Below, piece by piece: positions 35,093 through 47,560 of a stretch of 64,000 bases of DNA. Location: contig OZ025890.1 of the NCBI GenBank assembly GCA_964019415.1, positions 4,805,951-4,869,950 on the forward strand. The letters run 5' to 3'. Position 1 is the first letter of the stretch. Each line of letters opens with the position of its first letter. The translations under genes and the position numbers were made by a program. The DNA comes from Ianthella basta. Lineage: Eukaryota > Porifera > Demospongiae > Verongiida > Ianthellidae. Under the pieces are notes generated by a model, which was given only the letters and a program-made list of their open reading frames with translations, made no database searches and had not been told where the DNA came from.

Positions 35093-35582
35093 CGAAAGTG
35101 ATTTACTGTGTTCAATTCATATAGCTAGTGTGTTGTATGTTATGATAGCTTGAAGACTTGTGCGGGAAGCAATGTACTTAAATCTTATTGCTGCCTGGTT
35201 TTGGTGAATCATGGTGTAAATATGAGCCATTTTTATTATCAATCTTATTATGTGGGCATGTGAAAAATTATGGGTAGAGTAAGCAAATGCAAGCAATCCT
35301 CGAGTGGCTGCATGTGGTTGGAAGAACACCTGTTCACAATCAGTTGTTAGACTCATCATGCATTATGGACAACTGCAATTGAGGGCAGTGGAACCCACTA
35401 TATCGTATCACGTACTACACTAGTGCATGAAGACAGTATAATTATATATGCTCGTGCCTGCAAACAAACGCTAGGGGGCGGGAAAGGTAGAGTACTGTAG
35501 GCGTAGAGTACTGTACTTATAGGATGGCGCATGCGTTTTCGGTTTTGACCGTATTGCACGGGTCTATGCCCTTTGCTCACAG

Positions 35583-38157
35583 GACTTTGGGGATAATGCA
35601 GCAGAAGAGACAGCAAACCCTAGAACGCAGGATTACCATCGGCTAGCTCTTGTCAAGTCGTACGCCAAGATGTTCACTGTAGCTGTTGGCTTCTTCCTGA
35701 TCGACATACCGTTCTTTCTATTGAGCAGCCTGACTACTTCCTTTAGCGTGGATCTAGGCGCTTTCTCCCTAGCCGTGATGTACGTGGCCTTCACATCCTT
35801 CCTCTTTGTCGCACCATCGCTTGTAGTAACGCTGGGCTCCAAAACCTGCGCCATTGGAAGTGCCATTGGCGCCCTCATCTTCTCCCTGGGGTACTTGTAC
35901 CCCAGTTGGTACACTCTTCTGCCTGTTTCCTTTGTGATGGGAGTCGCTTTAGCATCGCTTTACACCATCCTGGCTGTAACGAAGAACGACGAAGTGCAGA
36001 AAGTTGTAGATAGGCACAACAGTGACCCTGTGACTTATCAGGGACGTTTAGTGCGATCATTTCTGTTGTTGGCGATGGCGCCTCGTCTGTTCTAGTCGGT
36101 GTTGTCACTTTTGTCATCCTCACTTCAAATTCAAACTACCGAATCCCTCTGGGCAATGTTCCCAGCAATCAGTCGTTTGACAATTTGGTTGCCTCTGAGT
36201 TCCGCAATACTTCATTGCGAGGACAGACATGTGTTGCAGTGACTAGTGAAACTCCTGCAATCTTACCTGACAGCGTACGCTACTACATCTTGGTGGCTGT
36301 GTGCGCAGGAGCATCCCTCATATGCATCATCATTCTGTCAATACTGAACGGTGCAGCATACCATAAGTGCAGACTGCGCTCATTTGGACGAAAGAAGTTT
36401 CTCCTTCATGTTGCAGCATACATAGTCAAAGTGTTGCAGCAAGGCTTCACTCCTGAGTATATATTGCTGTTGCCTCTCAGACTGACACATGGGTTCACTT
36501 TGGGCTACTTCCAAGGAGTGTTCACCAAGGTGAGAGCTAGTGTACTATATTGCATAATTGTCGTCCATTTATTTATAGAGGACGAGAGAATGCATAACTA
36601 ATGCTAAGCTAACCACATACATTTCAAAGTGAAGTGTCCATGGTATACTTGTTTAAATTGTCTGCTGTGGAAACTTACCTTTTTGCACTACGACCAACTA
36701 CTGGCATGTAGCTACCAGGCAGGTGTCTCCCATAAATACATTCAGGTGCACTTTAATGCATACATGAACTAAACACTCTTAAATATATATAGGTTGTTAC
36801 TTCACAGATGTTGCTCTATATACTTTATATTCTATATATACAGATGTACATCACAGAATGTGTTGGTATTGAGTTTGTGGGAATAGCTGTCATCATTTGG
36901 GGTGTGTCAAACACTCTAGGAGGATTCGGTGCTGGCTTGCTCATGCGATGCATGGCCAGCTATGTCATTGTGCTAGTCTCCATTGGATTGGGACAGATTG
37001 GATCTTTTGTCTTCCTCATCGTGTGGGAGCGCCAGCCAAGCTTAGCAGTGGTTGTAACCATATCAGCTATTTTTGGACTGTGCTATGGAGTGAACACCAC
37101 TACAGCACTAAGTTAGTGTGTATGTTACACAGGGCCAACATTGGAATTAATAAGCGATCAGAATGCATAAATTATAGAGGTAAATTACAATGCTATCATT
37201 GTGAAATCCCAGTAATTAGCGGATATAGGGGAAAGGGTTTGAGTGTGGCATAAATGGGCCAATTCTAACTGACCTTTTTATAGAGTGGTGGTTGCTGCTA
37301 CAGAAGTAGATTGCAATGTTTTAGCTGCTATTTGTGGCCATGGAGGTTGGCTGTTTAGAGAGGTGGCTTCCTAACACAGTGGCCATAAGGATTCCACTGT
37401 ATCACATCATGTTCAAGTGTGAGATGTAACATCTTGCACAGTCCAGGTATTACCCGGTTGCCATGGTAATGTGATATATTGTGCAATTGCATGCCATTGT
37501 ATATCTATGCTAATTGCATGACATTGTCCCCTTTCCTCACATTCAACAGTCTACACTGGGACTGCCCCTGGCAAAGTAAAGGAGATTGGGTACAACATCC
37601 TCGTGATCATGAATTGCTTTGGGCAAATGGCTCAGTTCTTTCTGTCGGAGTACATTTCCGTTGAGGCCAATCTCTATGTCATATTGGTTACTCTTGTCCT
37701 AGCAGTACCGCTCTTTACTGCAGCTGACCACCACTTTGGATCAGGAAGAAGCAGAAACTGCTGTAGCAGGAAGCAGGTCGCACGTGATGACAACCCATCT
37801 TGTAACACAGTTAGCAACAGGAATCAAGAGAATGGTACAATACACATTCATGCATCACAACGCATGTGATTTGTGACAATTAGTGCGTTTGTGTGTGTGT
37901 GCGTGTGTGTGTGTGTGTAAACTCTTGTAGGCCCATCTTTGTTGGGAGTTCACAGCATCGCTGGCAGCTGCCACCTCAATGAAAAGAATGATGGTTAGTT
38001 CATGTCTTTGTGTGAAGCAGACTGCCGTCATGGCCATTTACTGTGCATGCATTCATCTTTGCTGTAATGCTGTAAAGTGAAGGACCATAGATTAGCCCTT
38101 GTTGCATGTGCCCCCTTCAGACTACCGAACGTTGATGTGGAAAGAATCTACAGTCTG
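35583..38157 (+). pseudogene. U5: UNC93-like gene with a 1-bp frameshift
   Basis: Exons: about 35670-36529, 36844-37111, 37550-37834, 37931-37993 and 38120-38157, with the same phases as the other copies. In the conserved TYQGRFSA loop the Phe codon has lost one base right after 36050, so the frame ends early near 36095. Adding a single base back to the count makes the total a multiple of three, and everything downstream (splice sites, HYILVAV-type helix 6, ADHHFGSG motif, tail, TGA) is intact. This is a young null allele, a polymorphism or a sequencing error. The 5' end is also unclear: the frame is open from 35523 but the first ATG is 35670, inside the region aligned with SYAK; a CTCACAG just before 35583 could be an acceptor for an upstream exon. 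The protein would be close in type to U6/U7 in its first half. Confidence 0.8.
37240..37401 (-). mobile_element. Pogo/Tc1-like MITE, copy 2
   Basis: Inverse orientation, with the clear end ATTCCACTGTA at 37391-37401 and the internal GGTTGGCTGTTTAGAGAGGT. The other end is worn and the limit approximate. In intron 2 of U5. Confidence 0.7.
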
Positions 38158-40278
38158 ATGTACCCTGGCTACACATTGACCAACTCTATTATTTATCTGC
38201 AATTGTCCATATTATGTTCCATTTTGTATAATTATCAATTATTTGTGCTCATTCTAATGACCACATTTTACAATTTTGTGTAATCCAAAGCCTTTACAGT
38301 TTTGGTAACATGAGAATATGGAAGTGATCTATCTTAGTTGATTCATAGACTATGCTCATTCCTATTAATTAATAACTATGTATATATTCTGTACGTCAGG
38401 GTAATGTCATCAATAATTAACCCTCGGCGCACATGCACCACAGGGTTACAGTAGTTGTGCATGCTTGTCTGTCTCACCTTATTCTCGCCCTACAGCCTAC
38501 GAGGCGGCTTCAGAGTGACACTTTCTCCCAAACTATCTGGGCGATTGTACTAAAACGGCCATGTTTGAGAGCTAGTAACTGGCTGTGTTCGGCCGCCATT
38601 CAACAGGGCCAAATTGAGATAAACTATATTGTGCAATGAACCTGCGCGAGTAGTAGTAGACACGCAGGGCGACAGCTATATGGCTCGAAATTGTGCTGTC
38701 TTGAATATAATATTATATACCATGTGCATGCAACTAATATAATTAGTAGGCTTATACATACATAGATCTAAATGTGTATACAATATGTACTTGGATGAAT
38801 TGACCCTAACCAACAATCTTATTCACAAATTAAATGAAAAAATGGACATATTATGGTTGTTCAGTAATGTATAAATCATGACAGTGTATATAGTGTCATC
38901 ATCCACAAAGAACACTCAAACAGTTGTCTCTTTGACGGGAACACTGCTGCATTCCAGCTGAAGGGAATTCGAGCCTATGCACACGAGGAAAAGTGTCTTC
39001 AATGTGTATGCATGCTCATATGCACATCCTTGCATCATATGCACATGTCTGTCCCATGAACATGTAGTGCATGACGTACAGTACATCAGTAAGAGGTTTG
39101 CCACACCGAAACGTTTCCAGTGACGTAGACATTGCAATAGGAGAAGAGGGAGATTGCTTGATAAATTACTATATTTCATTGGGTTAGAGAGACAGATTTG
39201 CAAGCATCAATGAGAGAGTGTCCCAAACAGATCACACTATGTATGTAGTATACTAGACGAATGCAAAACATTGTGGGGGCGAGAGGGAGTATATATGCAG
39301 GCAGGGACATGTTGGTAACTAAGTAATGACTGAGACAGCAGGATTAGCATTAAAAGACAACGTTCGGAACTACACATGGCAAGGAAAGAGGGGGGGGAGG
39401 GCAAATGGCAGTTAACTGGACCAGCACCGGCAACCTCCAGATCTTTAGCCAATCCTTTAGCAGCCAGGTCACTGGTCACCGCCAACAGCCATTGATCCAT
39501 TCCCTGTTGGCGATGACCAGTGACCCGGCTACTAAAGGGTCGGCTAAAGATCTGGAGGTTCACAAAAATGACAAGAACTTCAATAACGAATCTAGTTATG
39601 GCTTCAAAATGGCTGAGCAAGATGGCGGCTCATTCAACTATCGATCACCATCAGAATCACATTAATGCAACTTTCAATGGCAGAGTTTCAGTCTAAGTTA
39701 CAAAATGTGGTTAATAATCAGCAGTGTGTGCAATCTTATTATAATAAACGTAACTCATAAAACTTTTGATAACTAATTGCTTTGGGCGAATGATCACAAA
39801 ACGTGGTAGGATTACGAAGATACATAGCAAGAGTAACAGAGTAAAATTGATTTAAAGCCGTTCCGTCCAAGTTCTTGCCTGTTTTACGGTCGCTGCCATA
39901 TATTTAAGAGATAGGGAAAAGATCATGTTTCGTTGTCCACAAATTCCTCCTTCAATTTTCCACCAATCTTCACCAAACTTGGAAAAGTACATGACAGCAA
40001 TACAGGGGGTGACCTAAGGTGGTTAGTACCTTCACGGCTGGGCTCCTTAAGATGAAATAGATTAACACAAGTACTTTCTGCACGTACAGAGTTTTACGGA
40101 GCGAGTCTATAGAATGGTTCCAATCAAAAGGACAGTTTTGATCAATTTATCGCTCAAAGTACAAACCAAGGGAGAACCCACCCAAGGGCAGGTATTTAGC
40201 TAGTGTGGACAAACATCATTTCTGCTCATAAACACACAGCAACACATTTATAGTGCCACCAACAGAGATAAAATGGGC
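38158..40278. other. Intergenic stretch between U5 and U6
   Basis: Apart from the 129-bp foldback at 39432-39560 I see no gene. No match to the U7-type exon 4 could be found downstream of U6 here. Confidence 0.5.
39432..39560. repeat. 129-bp foldback
   Basis: Arms of about 57 bp, outermost AACCTCCAGATCTTTAGCC against GGCTAAAGATCTGGAGGTT, around a 15-bp centre. Contains GGTCACTGGTCA and its inverse. Confidence 0.9.
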
Positions 40279-41739
40279 TCAGAATAATAACATATATCTG
40301 ATCGAAGATCTATCACTGTTCAAACATGAACAAATCACATGCATAACAGAATTAGCTGTTGCCAGAAATGTTGATGCCATAGGTGTGTCATTACCATTCG
40401 GCTTCCTGTCATGTTCATACCGGCCACTGGTCTCCACAGCCTGCTTCTTCCCACAACAAAGTCTGTTTCTTCCAGACCCAAAGTGGATGTCGGCTACACT
40501 GAAGAGTGGTACAGCTAGCAGTGACATTGTCATAATGACATACAAATTGGCCTCAGCAGTGATGTATGCTGATAGGATGAACTGGATGGCATTCCCAATG
40601 CAGGATCCTATTATAAGTGCACTGTAGCCCGTTTCACTGCTTCCAGGCGCAACGCCAGTGTACACTGTGAAGAGTAAGGAAGGACATAGCCATTCAGCCT
40701 GCAGTGAATGTGTTGTATGCAAGGGGCTGCTGCTGCCATGACTGCAACATTGCTGAGGTCACAGCAAAGGCAAACGTCTGAATAACTTGCATTGCATCAA
40801 CCATAAGCTAAACATTAATATTCACATGTCAAGTACAGTGGTTTCACGATTTCTAGTCCCGATTGACATTTGTGCATTGCACTTGATCACGTGAGTAAAG
40901 TATAGGAACTATAGGCTTGCTCATGCCTCGATCTATGTGCACACGTAGTTTGAAGTATGTGCGCACATAGCTATAGTTTGATGTAGGTGTGCACACGTAA
41001 TTTTACAGTACAAGTTTCTATACAGTATTGTGGTAGTACAGTAGATCCTGTCTAAGATAGTCACTGTGTTAGGCATGCCATACCTCCTTTCTAAAACAGC
41101 CAGCCTCACTCCCAGGCCCCAAATAGCACTAAAGCAGAGCAATCTACCTCTGTATATCAACAACCTCTATATATTGGTCAGTTAGAGTGGCTGTCTTAGA
41201 CAGGTTCCAGTGTACAGTCATTTCAGGGTTTCATGCTCCATTTGCCCAATTAATGTGCTCTTCACTTAGCCACATGAACACAGTATTAGGACCATTAATA
41301 GCATAATCACATGAAGTACATTGAAACATGTCATTCCATACTATCTTCATTTGATAGAGTGTAGGGCACAATTGTTAATCGGGATTAGAAACCCTTTAGC
41401 AAGTATAACACAGAAAAGCAAATGAAATGGTTGCAAGTACCAGCCAACTTACCTAGTGCAGTGGCACTGCTTACTCCGTAGCTAAGTCCGAAAATAGCTG
41501 ACAAGATTGTAATCACTGTAAAGCTTGGTTGGCGCATCCACGCAATAAGGAAGACAATAGACCCCGTTTGTGCTAACCCAATGGTGAGCGCCACAATGAC
41601 ATAACTGGCCATGTACCTCATCAGCCAGCCACCGCTGAAACTTCCCAAGCCACAGAAAACACCCCACAAAATAATGGCTACCCCCACAAACTCAACACCG
41701 ACACACTCAGTGATGTACATCTGCAGTTGAAAGATATAA

Positions 41740-41785
<46 letters not shown>

Positions 41786-42892
41786 GTGTGTGTGTGCGCA
41801 CATGAGTGTGTGTGATAGTGTGCATGTGCGCATGTGTGGGGGGTGTATGTGTGTGTGTGTGTGTGTGTGTCTATAGCTATAGAGTTACCACGAGTGTAAC
41901 CTTACCTTAGTAAATACACCAAAGAAAAATGCCTCGGCTAGCCCGTGAAGAAATCTCTGTGGAAGAATTAGTGTGTATACTGGGGAGGAGGCCTGTTTGA
42001 AGACTTCTGCACTGTGCCTGGCCATACCACAGAGTGCTTCCCTCAGACCCATGGAGCTGATTCTACACTGATGGTAGGTAGCACCTCTTGTGATGGAGAA
42101 GATAACAACTGACAGCAAGGCAACACCTGTGCACACAGCTACCAAGGTGTAGTACTTGGTGGTGTTAGCAGAAGCAGCAGCAGTCGAGGAGGAAAGCATC
42201 ACACAGACACGATGGCTTAGCTCAGATGTGGCATTGTGTGTGTTGTTGTCAAGCGGGAAGGTACTGTTATCAGGTCCGGAGAGACCTTGATGCCCGGACA
42301 AGGTAATGATTGCAATAAGTCCTCCTACAACAGCCGCCGAATTGCATGAGAATATGATAATGGCACTGAACCGTCCCTGGTACGTCACTTCATCAACCTT
42401 TACTCGCTCAACAACTCGCCGAACTTCATCGTTCTTGGTGACGCCGAGTGAGGTATACATTAGGCCATAGCCAATGCCCTGCACAAACGATGACGGCATG
42501 ATTGTGTACCAGCTGGGATAGAAGTAACTGGTCGTGAAGAGGAGCGTGCCGAGACCGCTGAAGACTGAGCACGTCTTGGAGCCGATAATAGCCACCAGGG
42601 ATGGCGCTAGCAGCATAGAGCTGACGTAGCCGATGTAGAGAGCGGCCAGAGAGAAGGATCCCAGCTCCGCGTTGAAGGAGGTGGTGAGACTGCTGATGAC
42701 CCAGTAAGCGGTGTTGATCAGGAGGGCACCCAGGCCGAACATAGCAACTGTAGCGTAAGATGCGGCAAGTGTCTTGGCCCGTCCGCGTACCTGATCTGTG
42801 TCGTCATAGTTTGTCCTCTCCGTAGTAGAGGGCTCAGGACTGGACACGTGTTGAGGACAGTGTAAGTCCCTGACGCCGTCCGAGGTCTGCAT
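40279..42892 (-). CDS. U6: UNC93-like multi-pass membrane protein
   Basis: Exons: 42892-41906, 41720-41453 and 40664-40279, in the same positions and phases as the first three exons of the other copies. The joined frame gives 546 residues. The N-terminal tail is longer than in U2-U4 (about 45 residues, acidic and Ser-rich) before the first helix. Family marks: SYFYPSWYTIMPSSFVQGIG, VTYQGRFSA, HFGSGRNRLCCGKKQ. The loop between helices 5 and 6 carries three or more N-glycosylation sites (NSTF, NNTH, NATS). Exon 3 has a donor-like GTAATG at 40394, as in the paralogue U7, but I could not find a following exon, so the terminal exon is read through to the stop at 40279. U7 is its closest relative here, and the two are divergent. 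Confidence 0.85.
41037..41214 (+). mobile_element. Pogo/Tc1-like MITE, copy 3
   Basis: From TACAGTAGATCCTGTCTAAGA to TCTTAGACAGGTTCCAGTGTA, with TA ends; in intron 2 of U6 (that gene is on the opposite strand). Confidence 0.85.
41738..41872. repeat. (GT)n microsatellite in U6 intron 1
   Basis: GT-rich imperfect arrays. The equivalent intron of U7 (49552-49617) holds a CA-rich array in the matching orientation, so the microsatellite predates the U6/U7 split. Confidence 0.9.
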
Positions 42893-43243
42893 GTTGGCTA
42901 TCCTCCTTACTTCAAACCGGTTTGTGCATGCGGCTCCGATCCTGTCGAACCAGATGCTACTGGTCAGCTATATGCTTACCACGCGACACATAAGCGTATT
43001 AATGTAAATTGTCACGCACAAGCACTCCTCATTTAAACAGTCATTATTACCACATGCGCATGTATATTCACTTCACATATCTATTATCTTCATATCATCC
43101 ATGCATGATGTACGTACAGTTTACAAATATACAACTGACAAGGTCAACTACTAGCAGGCAACCATCTGTGACAACCAGTGTTTTGCCTCTCCAGCAGCAA
43201 AAAATGGATAAGCACAAAAGCTGTTTCACTAGTCAGATGAAAA

Positions 43244-43252
43244 TTTGTTTAT
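43244..43252 (-). terminator. AATAAA polyadenylation signal
   Basis: On the minus strand AAAAATAAAC occurs just downstream of the stop codon of the partial gene, followed by AT-rich sequence. Confidence 0.5.
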
Positions 43253-43346
43253 TTTTAGAATTAATTATGCATGGTCCATGAAAAGGTATAATAGATTCAG
43301 CATGTACAAAGAAGATTAATGACCTGACATCAATGTCAAGTTGTCA

Positions 43347-46300
43347 TTCTTTGGGCTGCTGGGCCTCTGAAAGGACACCATTTTTGTTTTCCTCAGCTTG
43401 CTGGTCTTCAGAGGCCACAACTTCAGCTGGATCAGCCTTCTTGACACTGCAATAGACCACAGAGTACACAGCATACATACACACACATACACCTCTCATG
43501 ATCAAGTGACATAATATTAACAGAGGCTAGATAAGATGGAGTGGTTCTTCATCCACAGGATTTAGAGTACCAGTAGAGACCCACCATTTTGATGCCCGTA
43601 TGCAAAGCACAAAGGCATTTATATCAGTTTTCAAGATGCTCTAAATCTTGTGGACACCATTGGTTCTCTGTTGAAGGTATTTACACTATATACATATTAG
43701 TTATAACACCTCCTGGAGGGATGTCGCTGACTAGTGAAACAGCTTTTGTGGTTTTCCATCTTTTCCATCTCAATCAACGCACAAATTTCGACAGCTGTAG
43801 TACGGTAGAACAGCAGTAATCAGTTTGCTCAGTGCTTCCAATAGGACGAAGCTTTTTGTGCCCCTTTCCATGACTGAAACTACAGTGGCATGCACCATAT
43901 ATATTCAAAACCCAACCATTATATATGGTTGAGTAGTGTAGAGTTACTGTATATGTAATATATAGTTAAAATATAGATCCTAAAACTGTTCACTAATCCA
44001 ATGAAAATCCTCTCCACTAGCTCCTCTTGACGACGCCCGCGTCATTGGCAACGGATGATGATGCAGAAGCTCAATAAAAGAACTTTACGGCAGCCGTAAT
44101 CTTTCTCGTTACACTCCTTCACCGTCTGCCCTTACTCCTGCTTCGTAGGGAGGCCATTCGGTGAGAACTGAAGGAAAAACTCGCAGCAACAAGCTCGTAT
44201 CACAGCAGATACAAAATGGCAGTGATGACGTCATTATACACTTCACGCGCACTCTGCCCGCCCTGTACGTGTATGGGATTTATCGTCACGCGCACTCTGC
44301 CTGCCACATACGTCTACGGGATTTATAATCACGCACAAGGCAATTGGAATGCTTCTCTCCGATTTAGAATCATCGTTTAGATGCATGTTACCATGACAAC
44401 GGGATCTATAACTATATAGATCCCGTTGCCATGGTAACGTCCGTCTAAACGATGTTTCTAAACGTCGTAGACACCCCGGATGTTGTTTCGCGCCGTGGTC
44501 TATTTCGTCTAGCCGTGTTCTAATTGGAAGCGCGGCGTTCGCGCCTATGTTCTAAATCGCGATTTAGAGCATGGGCGTGGCACGCGCGGCGTTCGCGCCT
44601 ATGCTCTAAATCGCGATTTAGAGCATGGGCGTAGCAGGCGCGGCGTTCGCGCCTATGCTCTAAATAGCGATTTAGAGCATAGGCGTGGCTTGGGCCCGTA
44701 GTCTATAGCAGAGAAATTGCAGCTGCGATAACAATAGTAGCTAACCCCACAACATACGATGCAAAGGTTGCCCGGCTTACTTGTTTCGTCGACAAACAGG
44801 GTAAAGCAACAATCCGGCATGCAGCGGCCTACAAACCAGAGCCGAGAAAGAAACTGGTTACGAGCTGGGAACAGGCTAAGGACACCGCTCTGGGAAACGC
44901 TGTGGCTAATGGGGCCGACAGTGAGTAAGCTTACGTTTAGCTTATGCGCCGCATCCACTGCCGACCTTTAGGAACGTCTGCTGCGAGATGACAAACCCAA
45001 TAACCAAACGACGTTTTCTCGGCCATTGTCAGAAATTGCTAACTACTTCCGGAAGACGCGTGATGACGCAAGTACAAGTAGTTAAACTGATTCACTGCCG
45101 CTCCTTGCCCAATCGTTGGGATCTATAACACTTAAATGCTGACCAATCGGTGTCTCTGAAGATTTAGACCACTCGGCACTCGGGCGCTTCGCGCCCTCGC
45201 GCCTCGTGCTCTAAATCTCAGAGACACCTCTTGGTCAGCATTTAACTATTACATATACTTCACTGAACTGTTTTATGTTTGATCTGAATGGAAGCACTTG
45301 TGTGTGAAGTGTTGTTGCTATTGATTGAATCACACTGAACCCAATTAGACATTTTCGCAAACCCGATTAGATATTTTCGTGAACCCAATTATATATTCTT
45401 GCTCTCCAATAAGATATAATCACTCTCCAATAAGTTATTTGCTGTTGCTAGGTGGTTGCTATGTTTATTGAGTGACTATAAAAGTGCTACTTGCACTGAG
45501 AGGTGACAATTTCTTATCAGACAGCGATTATATCATATTGGAGAGCGATTATATCACCCACACTCCCCTAATGTTTTCCTTATTTGGCAAGACACCAATT
45601 AACATTCACCCATGCTTCCCTTTGTTCGGCACTCCCTCCTAAGGCGCTTTGCGCCCTCAGGCCACGTGCTTATAAATCAGCGACATCCCTCAAGGAGGTG
45701 CTATAACTAATACATATAATCGGTGTCTGATAAGAAATTGTCACCTCTAACACGCTACTAAAGGTGAAATCAAAACCTAACCAAGCATTTGCTTGCATGT
45801 TAACGTTAATGAGCCATAGTGCAGAAACTGGGGCTCGCAAGCACTATACCGTATAATTTCTAATATAGGCGCTGCCCCAATTAAAGTGCCTCCTAGGGCA
45901 TATCCTATTTTTCCCGTCCCAATTGTAAGTGCCCTTGGGCATTGGAAATAATATCAGGCGGCGCCTAAATTATTGGAGCAGAATATATTATTTTGCACTA
46001 TACCCATGTGCTGAATGTGAGACAGCAAAATGGCGGCCCTGATGGACTACTTTAACCGCGTCGCTGCTTCATTCACGTCCACAGAATGTGGGAAGAAGAT
46101 GGTTAAGCCAGTCAAGTGACCAGTGGGGAGACCAGGGAAGCACCCACTGGAACTGAGTGGCGTAGGCTGACAAAGAAGACATCCAGGTGGCGCCTATATT
46201 TGCTGATTGCGAGGAACCCACAAGTGCCAAGTCGATGCCAGTACACAGCGAAACAAAAGCAGTGTGCCGTTCTGTACGCAGGCACTCAAAAGTACTATTC

Positions 46301-46845
46301 TGCTCTAATACATGTGCTAGGTGCCCGTCTAATTGAAGCGCCCCTTGGTCACTGCATATTTTTGGCCGTTCTAATAATAAGCGCCTTTCAGCGCTGGAAT
46401 TATTTTTAAGGGCCGCTTATATTAGAAACTATACGGTAAATGTACAAGATGTCTTGATCTGTAGGTCTTCTTCATCTTGTATAAAGATTTACACCAGTTG
46501 AGGAAGATCTACACTTGAAACATCCCAGAGATTTGATGGCTTGCAAATTCCAGTGGCTGCTCCATCGCTCATTCACTCTCTACCCTCAGTTACCCACACA
46601 CACAGCAATGAGCCTCTATCAAATCACTCACAAAATCATTCACAACCACCTGCTTATTTGTGTACACTGTAGCATACACGCTTCACTTTTGATAACAAAG
46701 TACCATTCAAAGCGCTTACATTGGATGTATTGGAATCTTGCTCATTCTGGCGTACATCGGCTCAGAGATGACCTTTAGTTTAGGGTGAGATTCCTTCAAG
46801 GCTTCCAGCAGCTCTGGTATCGGTGGCCCCACAGTGATACCCTAA
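43347..46845 (-). CDS. Partial gene, unknown function (last two exons)
   Basis: Exon A (46845-46726) reads GITVGPPIPELLEALKESHP and KLKVISEPMYARMSKIPIHP, with acceptor TTGTTAG and donor GTAAGC. Exon B (43449-43347) follows an acceptor CTATTGCAG and reads IVKKADPAEVVASEDQQ through an acidic tail to TGA. The two join exactly in phase, which by chance is unlikely given both good splice sites. An AATAAA polyadenylation signal lies about 95 bp past the stop (minus strand, near 43248). Upstream exons were not found between 46846 and 48517; a possible exon at 47119-47232 does not fit the phase. I do not recognise the family. The 3.3-kb intron carries several repeat elements. Confidence 0.5.
44180..44470. 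repeat. Repeat related to 26470-26690, with inverted end
   Basis: GGGATTTAT and CGCGCACTCTGCC units are followed by CAATTGGAATGCTTCTC and a near-perfect palindrome (44386-44466) around GGGATCTATAACTATATAGATCCC. Confidence 0.7.
44531..44690. repeat. Three 54-bp palindromic tandem units
   Basis: Each unit contains GCGCGGCGTTCGCGCCTATG and the self-complementary CTCTAAATCGCGATTTAGAG. The first and third units differ at one or a few bases. Confidence 0.9.
45117..45250. repeat. Foldback module related to 26250-26382
   Basis: The arms CACTTAAATGCTGACCAATCGG and its inverse enclose CTAAATC and the hairpin GGGCGCTTCGCGCCC. It is the same design as the copy in U3 intron 4 with substitutions. Confidence 0.8.
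45846..46438. mobile_element. ~590-bp TIR element (TACCGTATA ends)
   Basis: TACCGTATAATTTCTAATAT at the left is mirrored by ATATTAGAAACTATACGGTA at the right. The interior has several near-copies of AATTGAAGCGCC-like motifs. A 97-codon frame inside (46116-46409) matches nothing that I know. It sits in the large intron of the partial minus-strand gene. Confidence 0.75.
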
Positions 46846-47560
46846 CAATACAAGGAGTGGGGGGATCACAATGCAGTAAGGTTGTATTTGGACATGCTGA
46901 CTGTGTGTGTGTGTGGGGGGGGGGGGGGGGGGGTAGGGGGATCATAGACTAATGCATAATGGGTAGCTGTTGTGTACAGTGGTTTTTGGTTATTCACATG
47001 CAGACTCATGCACATGTGTTGCCACAATAATTGTGATACATATGATATAGCATGATGTATAAATTCACAAGATGATACAAATCATTGTTGTCAGTCAAGT
47101 TGATCAAAATTCTCACAGGCTAACAATGCATTCCTGGTCGCTGTAGTGGTAGCTTTTGAGCTGATTATCATGCCTCGGCAGATATAAACTGTTGTAGCAG
47201 GTGATGAAGGCCTGGGTGGCTGAAAAATGGCCTGAAAAATAAATAAACCCTTCTGCTGTGTGAGAATGAGCTTGAAACTGCCAATACAGTGATCTTGTAC
47301 CAGCAACGAGTCTTTATGCCATTATCAGGTTAACAAATAATGTATGGTGCATTTATACTGATACATGGTGTATGGTCATGAAAATTAGTGGACACGGTCA
47401 GGCAGTCCATCGGTCCATCTTATTAGTGGGGTTGCTTAATTATCTGTTTTATACATTACAGATTGAGGCAGGTATGTTAGATTATGTGATGCTGAAATGC
47501 TACTTAACTACACACATTATCATACTATAAAATAGAACATGTCAAGAACATATCAAATGG

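Noticed and set aside
46116..46409. 97-codon frame in the TACCGTATA-ended element
   Set aside because: No recognisable motif; the frame extends into the terminal repeat, so it is likely chance.
47091..47306. Minus-strand frame IFQPPRPSSPATTVY and possible exon 47232-47119
   Set aside because: It has good splice-like borders (TTTCAG, GTGAGA) but none of its frames joins the next exon at 46845 in the needed phase.
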